A DNA stretch of 64,000 bases from DATBRV01 sp036560145 (GTDB lineage: Bacteria; Myxococcota_A; UBA9160; SMWR01): positions 1 to 64,000 of the forward strand of contig DATBRV010000020.1 in NCBI GenBank assembly GCA_036560145.1, written 5' to 3'. Positions 16,483 to 24,195 of the stretch are shown here, one piece after another. The notes below the pieces were generated by a model that saw only the letters and a list, made by a program, of their open reading frames with translations, did no database searches and was not told the origin of the DNA. Numbering within the stretch: position 1 is the first letter of the stretch; each line of letters begins with the position of its first letter. The position numbers were made by a program, and so were the translations under genes.

Positions 16483-16498
16483 AGCAAGGCCCGTGCCT
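16483..16498 (-). promoter_or_regulatory. Sigma-54 (RpoN) promoter of glnB-glnA
   Basis: The minus strand reads AGGCACGGGCCTTGCT, matching the -24/-12 consensus TGGCAYR-N4-TTGCW at every defined position except the first, with the required GG-N10-GC spacing. The -12 element lies about 110 nt before the glnB ATG. Upstream activator (NtrC) sites were not resolved. Basis is consensus match plus location before a nitrogen-control operon. Confidence 0.72.
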
Positions 16499-16629
16499 AG
16501 ATCGGCGCGGTGTAGAGGGCGCTGGCGGCCGCTGGGAGGGCTCGGCCACCCGGCAAACGCCTTCACTTGCTCAGGAAAGCGGCAGCTTTTGCTCGAAAGC
16601 TGGGCATGGCGGCGGCCGGAAACAGAAGA

Positions 16630-16659
16630 GGCGCGGTGCCGTCCGACCGGCGCCGCGCC
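16630..16659 (-). terminator. Intrinsic terminator after the porin gene
   Basis: A 12-bp stem with one G-T wobble (GGCGCGGTGCCG at 16630-16641 against CGGCGCCGCGCC at 16648-16659) with a 6-nt loop, followed on the minus strand by TCTTCTGTTT. It lies 34 nt past the porin stop and separates that gene from glnB. Confidence 0.6.
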
Positions 16660-16693
16660 CCTTCGAGAGTCTTCCAGAGCTCGATAGACAGCT

Positions 16694-18178
16694 CTAGAAC
16701 TTGTAGAGCATCTGCACCAGGCCCAGCGTCTGGCCCTTGTTGTTCCACTCCACGGGGCCCTTGCCTCCGCTGAGGAAGAACTGCTCGCCGCTCGAGTTGT
16801 CGTCCTGGCGGTCGTAGCGCGCCTCGAGCTTGACGATCAGGTTCTCCGTGAGCGCGTGGTCGATGGTGCCCGTGAGCGACCAGAGATGCTGCGCGTCGTA
16901 CTCCGAAGCCCACCACTGGTACTCGCCGCGCAGCGCGATGCCCGTGGCGTCCGTGATCGCATACCGCGAGGCCACCGAACCCGTGTAGATGTTCGAGCTG
17001 TTCGAAACACCGTTACCCGGGTTGTCGTGGACGAAGTAGTAGTCGACGTTCACCCATGTCGACAGGCGATCCGAAGGGTTCCAGGTCAGGATCGCGTCGA
17101 GCACGCCCACGCTGTCGGAGTTGTGAGCCACGCCGAAGTCGGTCGTGCTCTGGAGGGCCGTAGGCGTGAAGTCACCGACGTCGCCGCCCCAGTACACGTT
17201 GGTGGCGAGCGAGACCTTCTCACCCGACCACTTGAGGCCGCCGATCACGCCCTTGGCGTTGTCCCGGTCGGACATCGTGTCGCTGTAGCCGTTCACCGCA
17301 CCGATCGCCCAGTCCAGGCCGCACTTGCTGCACTTGCCGCTGACCAGCAGGCCGGTGTGATTGACGGGCTGGAGCGCCCAGCCGATGCCGCGCGTGATGT
17401 TGAAGTTCGCGTCCTGCCGGAACGATTCCGCGCCGATCAGGGTCGCGAAGCGGCCGCCCTTGAAGGAGATGCCGTTCTCGCCGACGGGCGCGAGGTACTC
17501 GGCATAGGCCTGGAAGATGTGCGGCAGATCGCCTGTTCCGTTGTCACTCGAGGCGAAGGTGCCGTTGTCGAAATCTCCAGCGTCGTCCTCGAAGGCGGTG
17601 AATGAGGTCCCTTCGCGATTCGCGTCAGCGAGGGCGCCCCAGACGATGTCGGCCCGGAAGCCGGCATTGCTCTCCATCGTCGCGGGCTTCCCGATTCCGA
17701 ACCAGAGCTGGTCGAGCTGGAAGCTGTTGCTGTTGGTGTGACCCGGCGCCACCAGCCCCAGGCGGCCGCCGTTCTCGCCGAATGCCGTGCTCGGCGCGAA
17801 GGAGCCGAATTCGTCGTCATCCGACGGTACGCCTACCTGCGTGACGTCCTTGGATGACAAGACATTGAAGTTGTAGTTCCAGCTGGAGGCGATGAAGCCG
17901 TCCATCTCGATCGCCTGCAGGAACTCGAGGGCCGGCGAGCCGGAGTCGGCTCCGCGAGCCTCGTCGATCCCAGCCTTTTCGATCAGCTCCTGCTGTTGCT
18001 CGACCTTCTCCTTCGACGTCTCGAGCTCGTCGTTGGTGGCCTGGAGCTTGTTCTCGAGATCCGTCATCCGCTGCTGCATCTGCTGAAGCTGTTCTTCGAC
18101 TTGGTCCGCCAACGCCAGCTGCGGAACGGCCAGCAACATGGCCGCCACAGTGACGACGAACTTCCAGCTCGGTCTCAT
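16694..18178 (-). CDS. Outer-membrane beta-barrel porin with N-terminal coiled coil
   Basis: 494 residues. A cleavable signal peptide (MRPSWKFVVTVAAMLLAVPQLALA) is followed by a heptad-rich coiled coil (about residues 26-70, QVEEQLQQMQQRMTDLENKL...) and then a long beta-barrel of alternating hydrophobic strands ending in the outer-membrane C-terminal signature LVQMLYKF. The layout (coiled coil, then a barrel beginning around LEFLQAIEMDGFIASSWNYNF) fits the putative beta-barrel porin-2/OmpL-like family. Two cysteines in KCSKCG sit in a predicted loop, which is unusual for a porin. It is transcribed from its own likely sigma-54 promoter, just upstream of the glnB-glnA unit, so uptake of a nitrogen compound is a testable inference. 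The substrate is not known. Confidence 0.85.
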   Translation of the reverse strand: MRPSWKFVVTVAAMLLAVPQLALADQVEEQLQQMQQRMTDLENKLQATNDELETSKEKVEQQQELIEKAGIDEARGADSGSPALEFLQAIEMDGFIASSWNYNFNVLSSKDVTQVGVPSDDDEFGSFAPSTAFGENGGRLGLVAPGHTNSNSFQLDQLWFGIGKPATMESNAGFRADIVWGALADANREGTSFTAFEDDAGDFDNGTFASSDNGTGDLPHIFQAYAEYLAPVGENGISFKGGRFATLIGAESFRQDANFNITRGIGWALQPVNHTGLLVSGKCSKCGLDWAIGAVNGYSDTMSDRDNAKGVIGGLKWSGEKVSLATNVYWGGDVGDFTPTALQSTTDFGVAHNSDSVGVLDAILTWNPSDRLSTWVNVDYYFVHDNPGNGVSNSSNIYTGSVASRYAITDATGIALRGEYQWWASEYDAQHLWSLTGTIDHALTENLIVKLEARYDRQDDNSSGEQFFLSGGKGPVEWNNKGQTLGLVQMLYKF

Positions 18179-18250
18179 CGCGTAACCCCCTTCTTTCTGT
18201 TTCTGGTCTGTCTTCTGGCGTCCTCACGGACGCGTCACTCGGCCCCTGCT

Positions 18251-18266
18251 TGCAAATTGTCTGCCC
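18251..18266 (-). promoter_or_regulatory. Candidate sigma-54 promoter of the porin gene
   Basis: The minus strand reads GGGCAGACAATTTGCA, with GG-N10-GC spacing and a perfect TTGCA -12 block; it departs from TGGCAYR-N4-TTGCW at two defined positions. It lies about 75 nt before the porin ATG. The remainder of the gap 18179-18497 (319 nt) shows a G-rich run near 18320-18335 and no gene. Confidence 0.55.
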
Positions 18267-18497
18267 ATCCGAATCGTGCCGCCGCTGACACGGTGCAGCG
18301 ACGCGGGAACTTCCAGGGGAGTCAGGGGGGGGGTTCTCAACCCGAGGGAATGGACCGTTCGCGCGTACGAGCGCGTCGAGGCGATCGGCCCGCTGAGGGC
18401 TCGGCCCGACGTCCGGCTGCTGCCCTTCGGGGCCAGCGCGATCGAGAAGCTCACGTTCATGCAGAGCGCTACCGGCGCTACCGTCGATTCCCCAGGA

Positions 18498-19079
18498 TTA
18501 GAAGCGGTACTGAAGCGCGCCGCCGACCAGGACCTGATCCAGCGCCTTGCCATCACCAGTTGCCGGAAGCAGATAGGCCGCGTCCGTGGTCAGGAAGACA
18601 TGCTCCGTGATGAAGAAATCGATCCCAAGGCCGAAGCGCCCCGCGAATCCGTTGTCATCGAACTTGCCGGTCGGCGAGTCCTTGGTGTCTCCCCACATCC
18701 AGCCACCGCCCGCGAGCAGATACGGCTGGACGAAGCCCGTCCAGCGTGCCGCCGGATAGACCTTCGCGTTCAGGAAGCCGGACCAGATCGAGGTGTGTCC
18801 GCTGGTGTAGCGGCCCGACTTTCCGTCGAATTCCGGCTCGAACTCGCCCAGAGCCTCGAGTGCGACGAAGTCCAGGAAGCGATAGCCGAGGCGCAGGTTC
18901 ACGTAGCTGCCGTTGTCCGAGTTCCCGCCATCGAAGTCTTCGATGGCGTAGCCGCCGCCGATTCCCGCATACAGCCCGTTGTAATCGCAGCATTCGGGGG
19001 TGTCGGATTCGGCGCGCACCGCCGGTGCCGCGAGCCACACGATTGCAAAGGCGAGCACAACCGAGAGCTTCCACGCCAT
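18498..19079 (-). CDS. Small outer-membrane beta-barrel protein (OmpX/OmpA-barrel-like)
   Basis: 193 residues from the ATG at 19077-19079. It has a signal peptide (MAWKLSVVLAFAIVWLAAPAVRA) and about eight amphipathic beta strands typical of the OMP_b-brl/surface-antigen family: GLYAGIGGGYAIEDF, YVNLRLGYRF, VQPYLLAGGGWMWGD, GRFGLGIDFFITEHVFL, and a C-terminal strand ending in QVLVGGALQYRF with the terminal Phe required for BAM insertion. A CC pair follows the signal peptide (ECCDYNG). It stands alone between the porin and a glycosyltransferase-like gene. Function is unknown; such proteins are often structural or stress-related. Confidence 0.82.
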   Translation of the reverse strand: MAWKLSVVLAFAIVWLAAPAVRAESDTPECCDYNGLYAGIGGGYAIEDFDGGNSDNGSYVNLRLGYRFLDFVALEALGEFEPEFDGKSGRYTSGHTSIWSGFLNAKVYPAARWTGFVQPYLLAGGGWMWGDTKDSPTGKFDDNGFAGRFGLGIDFFITEHVFLTTDAAYLLPATGDGKALDQVLVGGALQYRF

Positions 19080-19483
19080 CGTTCGATCCTCCTGACCCTC
19101 CGGGAACCTCCGGCTCGGGCAAATCCTGGATCCGTTTCCTGCGAACCATACGCAGGACAACGCTTACCTCGATCTCGAGACCCGGGGGCGTCGAACTCCT
19201 CTGCTCGATCAACGGGTGGAAAAGACATCGGATCCGACCAATGAATCCGAACTCGCGAACCCAGAGCAACCCTGGATCCCTGCCCCTCCGACCAGCCCTC
19301 CGCTCGAAAGCTCGTGCGGTCTACCTCATCTCGCTTGGGTTCGCAATCGAGCAGCGAACCCGAAGCTCGACCGGAATAACCCGCGACGAAGACGCTAGGG
19401 GGCGCCTGAAACCGCCGGACACGGCATCGTCGCGGCCCCTTGTAGCACCGCCTCCTGCGCCAGGCTAGACCCATTGTGCGATT
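19080..19483. other. Non-coding region with an 8-bp inverted repeat
   Basis: The 404 nt between the small OMP start and the downstream end of the glycosyltransferase-like gene contain no credible gene. A perfect inverted repeat GGGTTCGC-N9-GCGAACCC spans 19337-19361 and could end the minus-strand unit above, though no T-run follows. A weak sigma-54-like match occurs near 19264-19279 but lacks the conserved CA bases. Confidence 0.45.
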
Positions 19484-20173
19484 TCATGCACGCCGCCAGA
19501 GCTCCCGCTCGTCCAGATAGGCGAGGGTGGCGGGGCAGAGGCGGGCGAGCCGCGGGGAGCGGAGCGCCTCGAGACGTCGCAGATCCGCCGGCGTGTCGAC
19601 GTCGAAGCCCGGTGTGAGCAGGCGCCAGCACAGCCCGGCGCGCGCCGCGTTCGCGAGCGTGTCGGCCAGCACCGTGGCGGTGCTCATGGGATGGTCGAAG
19701 AGTCCGGGCGCGTGCCGCGCGAGGCCCACCAGCCCGTAGCCGCCGTCCTGGTCCGGACGCAGTACGAGATCCGCGCCGTCCAGCGCCGCGAGCGCTTCGC
19801 CCACGATCTCGGCGTCGATCAGCGGAGAGTCGCTGCCGCGCAGCAGCACGCGCGGCGCGCCTCCCGCGCAGGCCTCGCGCACGGCCCAGTCCATCCGCCG
19901 GCCGAGATCCGCGCCGCGCTGCGGAACGACACTAAATAGAGTCGGAGCGGTGCGAGCGATCTCGCCGCAGGCCTGCGGCGGGTGCACGGCGAGGATTGCC
20001 GTCAGCCGGAGCTCGCCGGCCAGCTCCGCCGACGCGGCCAGCACGTCGGCGAGCAGGCGCGCGTACAGCTCGGCGGCCTCCGCGGGTGTGAAGGGCGGAC
20101 ACAGGCGGGTCTTCACGGCGCCCGCGCGCGGCGCCTTCGCGAACACGATCAGCGCCCCGCGGCTGCGCTTCAA
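19484..20173 (-). CDS. TIGR04282/DUF2064-type glycosyltransferase-like protein
   Basis: 229 residues if the TTG at 20171-20173 is used; it overlaps the upstream YgfZ stop as TTGA and no ATG or GTG lies near the conserved N terminus. The protein begins ALIVFAKAPRAGAVKTRLCPP, the hallmark of the DUF2064 nucleotidyl/glycosyl-transferase family (GT-A fold), and has SDSPLIDAEIV as the metal-binding region and DQDGGYGLVGL. Members are annotated as arsenosugar-biosynthesis-type glycosyltransferases or Rv-type nucleotide transferases. The C-terminal FDVDTPADLRRLE motif is typical. It is last in a unit with YgfZ and a MobA-like nucleotidyltransferase; the true substrate is unknown. Confidence 0.8.
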   Translation of the reverse strand: MKRSRGALIVFAKAPRAGAVKTRLCPPFTPAEAAELYARLLADVLAASAELAGELRLTAILAVHPPQACGEIARTAPTLFSVVPQRGADLGRRMDWAVREACAGGAPRVLLRGSDSPLIDAEIVGEALAALDGADLVLRPDQDGGYGLVGLARHAPGLFDHPMSTATVLADTLANAARAGLCWRLLTPGFDVDTPADLRRLEALRSPRLARLCPATLAYLDERELWRRA

Positions 20174-21171
20174 GGCGGGCGCGACCGCGGAGGCACGAAC
20201 GGAAGCGGCGTCACGCGGGCGGCGCGTCCCTCGACCGCCAGCTCCGCGCCCGGCGCCGCGTGCGCCCGCCGCACGAAGGCGAGCGCGATCGCGCCGGCGC
20301 TGGCCGAGAGCGCCGCGCTCGTCACCTCGCCCACCGGCGCGGCCTGCTCCGAGACCCGCGCGCCCGGCGCCGGAACGAAGACTCCCGCCAGGGCCAGCCC
20401 CACCAGCGCGTGGCTCGCCCCCCCGCGAGTCGCCATCCGGGCCACGATCTCCTGGCCGGTGTAACACCCCTTGGTGGTCGAGATCGCCCGCACGAGGCCC
20501 ACCTCGGCCGGCAGCACCGCCTCGGACAGCTCGCGGCCGTAGCGGGGGGTTCCCGCCTCGACCCGCAGGACCTCGAGGACGTCCTCCCCGGCTTCGACCA
20601 GGCCGTGGCCGGCGCCCGCCTGCCGCAGGGCCTGCGCCACCGCGGCGCCGCTCCCGACCGGCGCGAAGAGCTGGAGCGCCTCCTCGCCGCTCACCCCCCA
20701 GGCCCCCGCCAGCACCGGGGCGCCCGCGATCGCGAAGGCGTCCGCGGCGTCCGGGGCGAGCCCCGGCGCCTCGCCCGCGGCGATCGCGAAGACCGCGCCC
20801 GCCGCGGGCCCCTCGAGCGCGAGCCGCTCCCAGGCCGCGCCGATTTCGGTGAGGCGCACGTCGTCCGCGATGATGTACTTGCCGAGCGTCGCGAGCAGCG
20901 GCGCGACGGCCGCCTGCTCGGTCTCCAGCCAGAAGGAGCCCTCGCGCAGCAGCACATGGACGTCCGCGAGGATGCGGCCGATCCGCGACAGCAGCAGCGC
21001 GTAACAGCCCGAACGTTCGCGGCCGGCGGCGAGCGTCGCGACGTCGTTGCTGAGCATGCCGTTCAGCCAGCGCACGCGGTCGGCGCCCTCGACCGCGACC
21101 AGGCCTCGCCCCTCCAGGCGAAACAGCCCCGCGCCCTGCCGGCAGCGCAGCGCCTGCTCGCCGGCGCTCAT
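20170..21171 (-). CDS. ygfZ: YgfZ/GcvT-like folate-binding protein for Fe-S enzyme maintenance
   Basis: 333 residues from the ATG at 21169-21171, which overlaps the upstream gene stop as ATGA. The diagnostic YgfZ motif K-G-C-Y-T-G-Q-E is present (KGCYTGQEIVARM), with the conserved cysteine. The N-terminal part follows the GcvT fold (VAVEGADRVRWLNGMLSNDV) and the C terminus has the small barrel (VGLALAG...VGEVTSAALS). YgfZ binds tetrahydrofolate and helps repair or assembly of certain iron-sulfur enzymes such as MiaB. The sequence is unusually Ala/Gly rich, but all core blocks are intact. Confidence 0.88.
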   Translation of the reverse strand: MSAGEQALRCRQGAGLFRLEGRGLVAVEGADRVRWLNGMLSNDVATLAAGRERSGCYALLLSRIGRILADVHVLLREGSFWLETEQAAVAPLLATLGKYIIADDVRLTEIGAAWERLALEGPAAGAVFAIAAGEAPGLAPDAADAFAIAGAPVLAGAWGVSGEEALQLFAPVGSGAAVAQALRQAGAGHGLVEAGEDVLEVLRVEAGTPRYGRELSEAVLPAEVGLVRAISTTKGCYTGQEIVARMATRGGASHALVGLALAGVFVPAPGARVSEQAAPVGEVTSAALSASAGAIALAFVRRAHAAPGAELAVEGRAARVTPLPFVPPRSRPP

Positions 21172-22172
21172 CGCGGCCCGCCCTCCGGGTCCCCGGGTCC
21201 GAGGGCCGGGGCGCCGTAGAGCTGCTCCGCGCGGCCGGCCTGCTGCTTGCTCCACTCGGCAAAGCGGAGCTTCGCGACGTCGTAGTCGTGCTCGTTGTCG
21301 ATGTCGATGGCCGCGCCGCCGCCCTCGGTGACGACGAAGCGGAAGGAAGCGCGCAGCAGATCGCTACAGCCGGCCTCGACGCGCGCGAGCGGGATGAAGC
21401 GGCGAAGCGCATCGGCGAGTCTTCGGTACCCGCGCCGATCGACGACGCCGGCGACGTGCATGAGCACGTAGTAGTAGAGGAGGCTCGCGCCGCCTCGCTC
21501 GTCGCGCAGCAGCCGCCACGCCATCGCGAGGATGCTGCCGAGCTCGCGCTGGAAGCGGTTGCGGTACATCTCCTCGACGTAGTGTCGGTTCACGATCCGC
21601 GCGGGCTTCACCAGATGGAGATTGCTCTGCCGGAAGCGGCCCTCGCGCAGGTTGAAGGTCGCCATCTGGATTCCCGGCTCGCCGGGCACGGCGGGCAGGA
21701 AGCCGGCCATCGAGGCCTCGGTCACCAACCCGAGCGCGTAGCTGCAGTCGAGCTGGCCCGCCTGGCGCAAGAAGGCCGAGATCTCCTGCGGCGTGGCGAA
21801 GGGCAGATCCGCCGAGACGTAGAGGGCCTGGACGTCCAGATCTCCGGGCTCGGGGTCGCGGCCTGCCTCGCCCGCTCCCGGGAGCAACCGGCGGTAGGCG
21901 CCCCAGGCGTTCTCGTACAGGTTGCTCCACTGCGGAACCAGGTGGAGCGGCTTGCTGAGCAGCCGGCGCATCGGCTCGGACGTGAGCACCGAGCGCAGCC
22001 GCTCGGCGTCGCCGACGATCCAGATCTCGGACACCTCGGGAACGCGCTGCAGCGCCGCGACCACGTGCGCGACCAGCGGGCGTCCCGCGATCTCGAGGTA
22101 TCCCTTGCTCTCGCCGTAGACCGCCTTCGCCGCGCCGCGGTCGCCGGCGGTCACCACCGCGGGAATCTTCAT
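21168..22172 (-). CDS. MobA-like nucleotidyltransferase
   Basis: 334 residues. The N terminus MKIPAVVTAGDRGAAKAVYG is an NTP-transferase (GT-A) nucleotide-binding loop with the lysine of a GKxxxG-like turn; SADLPFATPQEISAFL provides the metal-binding Asp, and the C-terminal AIDIDNEHDYDVAKLRFAEW resembles the closing block of MobA/IspD-type cytidylyl or nucleotidyl transferases. Members of this group charge sugars, alditols or cofactors with NMP. It leads a three-gene coupled unit (ATGA to YgfZ, TTGA to the DUF2064 protein). The substrate is not evident; combination with a GT-A-like partner suggests glycoconjugate synthesis. Confidence 0.75.
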   Translation of the reverse strand: MKIPAVVTAGDRGAAKAVYGESKGYLEIAGRPLVAHVVAALQRVPEVSEIWIVGDAERLRSVLTSEPMRRLLSKPLHLVPQWSNLYENAWGAYRRLLPGAGEAGRDPEPGDLDVQALYVSADLPFATPQEISAFLRQAGQLDCSYALGLVTEASMAGFLPAVPGEPGIQMATFNLREGRFRQSNLHLVKPARIVNRHYVEEMYRNRFQRELGSILAMAWRLLRDERGGASLLYYYVLMHVAGVVDRRGYRRLADALRRFIPLARVEAGCSDLLRASFRFVVTEGGGAAIDIDNEHDYDVAKLRFAEWSKQQAGRAEQLYGAPALGPGDPEGGPR

Positions 22173-22338
22173 CCGGTTGCGCGACCTTCCGCGGGACCGA
22201 GCGTCCCGCCGGCAACTCTAGTTCCAGGGCACGGCCGCACTCAAGCTCGGACTCGGAAGGCGAATCCGTTCGCATAGCCCAGACGCGCCATTCCAAAGCG
22301 GAATCGGAGCCGGCATGGAACCGGAGCGGGCAGCGGGA

Positions 22339-22414
22339 TGGTGGAGCCGAGCGGGATCGAACCGCCAACCTCTGCGTTGCGAACGCAGCGCTCTCCCAGT
22401 TGAGCTACGGCCCC
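22339..22414 (-). tRNA. tRNA-Ala (anticodon CGC)
   Basis: A full cloverleaf on the minus strand: 7-bp acceptor stem GGGGCCG/CGGCTCC (one G-U), D arm, a 5-bp anticodon stem CTGCG/CGCAG with loop TTCGCAA giving anticodon CGC, and a T arm with GTTCGATCC. The discriminator A is followed by an encoded CCA at 22341-22339. It reads GCG, a frequent codon in this GC-rich genome. It stands alone between the nucleotidyltransferase and the universal stress protein genes. Confidence 0.95.
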
Positions 22415-22551
22415 ATTCAGCTAGCCACGGACCCGTCGAGCCGAGGACCCGAGACGCGCTGCCCGCAGGGAGGTCGAACGGTAAGGCGAGGCGTTGGGGG
22501 CGTCAAATCGGGACTGGACGTCCCGGCTCCCGCAGTGCAGGCTATCGCGCG

Positions 22552-22998
22552 ATGACGATCGACATCCGCCGCATCCTGGTGCCCATCGATTTCTCCGAGC
22601 ACGCCGAGTACGTGATCGAGTGGGCCAGCCACCTGGCGCACGAGCACGCGAGCCACCTGACCCTGCTGCACGTCTACCATCTCCCGGTCGAGTTCCAGCA
22701 GCTCGAGGGCGCCTACCTGCCCCCGGACTTCTGGGCGAACGTGAAGAAGGAGGCGGATCAGACCCTCGGCCGTTACGTCGGGGAGCTCCGCGGGCAGGGG
22801 CTCGACGTGGAAGCCGTCGTCCGCGAGGGCTATCCGGCGACCGTGATCGTCGACGAGGCCACCTCGCAGCGCGCCGACCTGATCGTGATCGGCACCCACG
22901 GGCTCTCCGGCCTCAAGCACCTGCTGCTCGGCAGCATCGCCGAGCGCGTGGTGCAGAAGGCTCCCTGCCCCGTCCTGGCGGTGAAGCGAAGAGCCTGA
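22552..22998 (+). CDS. Universal stress protein, UspA family
   Basis: 148 residues from the ATG at 22552. A single Usp domain: N-terminal RRILVPIDFSEHAE strand-loop, and near the C terminus the ATP-binding signature G-2x-G-9x-G-S (GTHGLSGLKHLLLGS) followed by ERVVQKAPCPVLAV. The ATP-binding form of Usp proteins is linked to stress survival and metabolic arrest. The gene is alone on the plus strand, downstream of a tRNA-Ala and convergent with the ferritin-like gene; a short repeat element lies just after it. Confidence 0.94.
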   Translation: MTIDIRRILVPIDFSEHAEYVIEWASHLAHEHASHLTLLHVYHLPVEFQQLEGAYLPPDFWANVKKEADQTLGRYVGELRGQGLDVEAVVREGYPATVIVDEATSQRADLIVIGTHGLSGLKHLLLGSIAERVVQKAPCPVLAVKRRA

Positions 22999-23034
22999 AC
23001 TTCCGTGGAGAGTCCGGCAAGCGGGCGCCAGCCC

Positions 23035-23066
23035 GCGCGCAGCGAGCCGAAGGCGAGCGCAGTTCA
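23035..23066. repeat. Interspersed short repeat, copy 1
   Basis: Contains the core AGCGAGCCGAAGGCGAGCG with one mismatch, preceded by GCGCGC and followed by CAGTTCA. It lies between the convergent ends of the universal stress and ferritin-like genes. Other copies occur near 25.8, 31.0, 49.5 and 53.0 kb. Confidence 0.7.
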
Positions 23067-23073
23067 CCAAGGC

Positions 23074-24090
23074 TCAGGCCAGTCCGAGCGCGCGGTCCTG
23101 GGCCTCCGGATCGGCGTCCTCGAACTGGATCACGCGCATCTCCTCGAAGGCGCGCCTCACCCGCGGCGTCAGCAGCCCGAGCCGCTTGATGTTCGGCACC
23201 ACCCGCGCGAAGAGCGCCTGGCGGAACATCTGCATCAGCGGCGACTCGAGGATGATCACGCGCACCTCGGCCGGGTCGAAGCCGACCGCCTCGGCGATCT
23301 CCTCGCCCACCAGCCGGTCGCGCATCAGCAGACAGGCCTCGATCACGAAGTCCTCGCGCTCGGCGAGCTCGTTCGCGGGCATCTCCTGGTAGTAGCCCTT
23401 GAGCGAGAGCACGCCGAACGCCACGTGGCGCGCCTCGTCGCGCATCACGTAGTGGATCAGCTCCTTCACCAGCGGCTCCTCGGCGAGCTGGTGCATGTTG
23501 GCGAAGGCCGCCATCGCGAGTCCCTCGACGAGGATCTGCATGCCGAGATACTTGAGATCCCAGCGTGAGTCCGTGAGGATGATGTCGAGCAGCCGCTTGA
23601 GATTGGGGTTGATCGGCCATTCCCATTCGAGCTTTTCGCGCAGGTAGCGGCTGAAGACCTCGACGTGACGAGCCTCGTCCATCGTCTGCGAGGCGGCGTA
23701 GTACTTGGCGTCCGCCCAGGGCACCGCGCCCACCAGCTGGGAGGCGGTGATCAGCGCGCCCTGCTCGCCGTGCAGGAACTGCGAGAGCTGCCAGGAGATC
23801 GTCGCGTGCCGGAAGTGCGCCACCTCCTTGGCGTTCAGGCGCTTGAACGGGCCGTAATCCTGGAGCGGGTTGAAGGCCGCCGGGATGATCTCGCTCTCCG
23901 GGTCGACGGCCGTATCCCAGGGCAGCTGCTGCGTCCCGTTCCACTGCTCGCGCTTGGCCTTCTCGTAGAGATCGCGCAGACCCTCCTTCACCGAGCCGTA
24001 GTTCCAGGCGTAGTTGGTGTCGAAGGAGGTCAGGATCGTGTCGAGCTCGTCGGCGCCCTGCCTGCGACCGTCCGCCGTGGCCTTGGCCAT
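23074..24090 (-). CDS. Ferritin-like diiron protein
   Basis: 338 residues from the ATG at 24088-24090 (MAKATADGRR), with GGAG about 10 nt upstream; an in-frame TTG 15 nt earlier is less likely. The helices carry a complete carboxylate-bridged diiron ligand set in the order expected for ferritin-like/R2-like proteins: Glu109 (HGEQG), Glu139 and His142 (DEARH), Glu189 (LVEGL), Glu219 and His222 (DEARH). This supports O2 activation rather than iron storage. Relatives in actinobacteria and delta-proteobacteria are annotated only as ferritin-like or diiron oxygenase. The gene is monocistronic between the stress protein and the kinase-isomerase gene, so its substrate is not suggested by context. 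Confidence 0.85.
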   Translation of the reverse strand: MAKATADGRRQGADELDTILTSFDTNYAWNYGSVKEGLRDLYEKAKREQWNGTQQLPWDTAVDPESEIIPAAFNPLQDYGPFKRLNAKEVAHFRHATISWQLSQFLHGEQGALITASQLVGAVPWADAKYYAASQTMDEARHVEVFSRYLREKLEWEWPINPNLKRLLDIILTDSRWDLKYLGMQILVEGLAMAAFANMHQLAEEPLVKELIHYVMRDEARHVAFGVLSLKGYYQEMPANELAEREDFVIEACLLMRDRLVGEEIAEAVGFDPAEVRVIILESPLMQMFRQALFARVVPNIKRLGLLTPRVRRAFEEMRVIQFEDADPEAQDRALGLA

Positions 24091-24195
24091 CGCGAATCGC
24101 TCCAACAGATATGGGGGGAATCCCCCTTGGGTGTTCGGGCTATCGGATTCGGGACCGGGAAACCTGAGATTTTCCGGTCTCTCCCCTGGGGGGAA

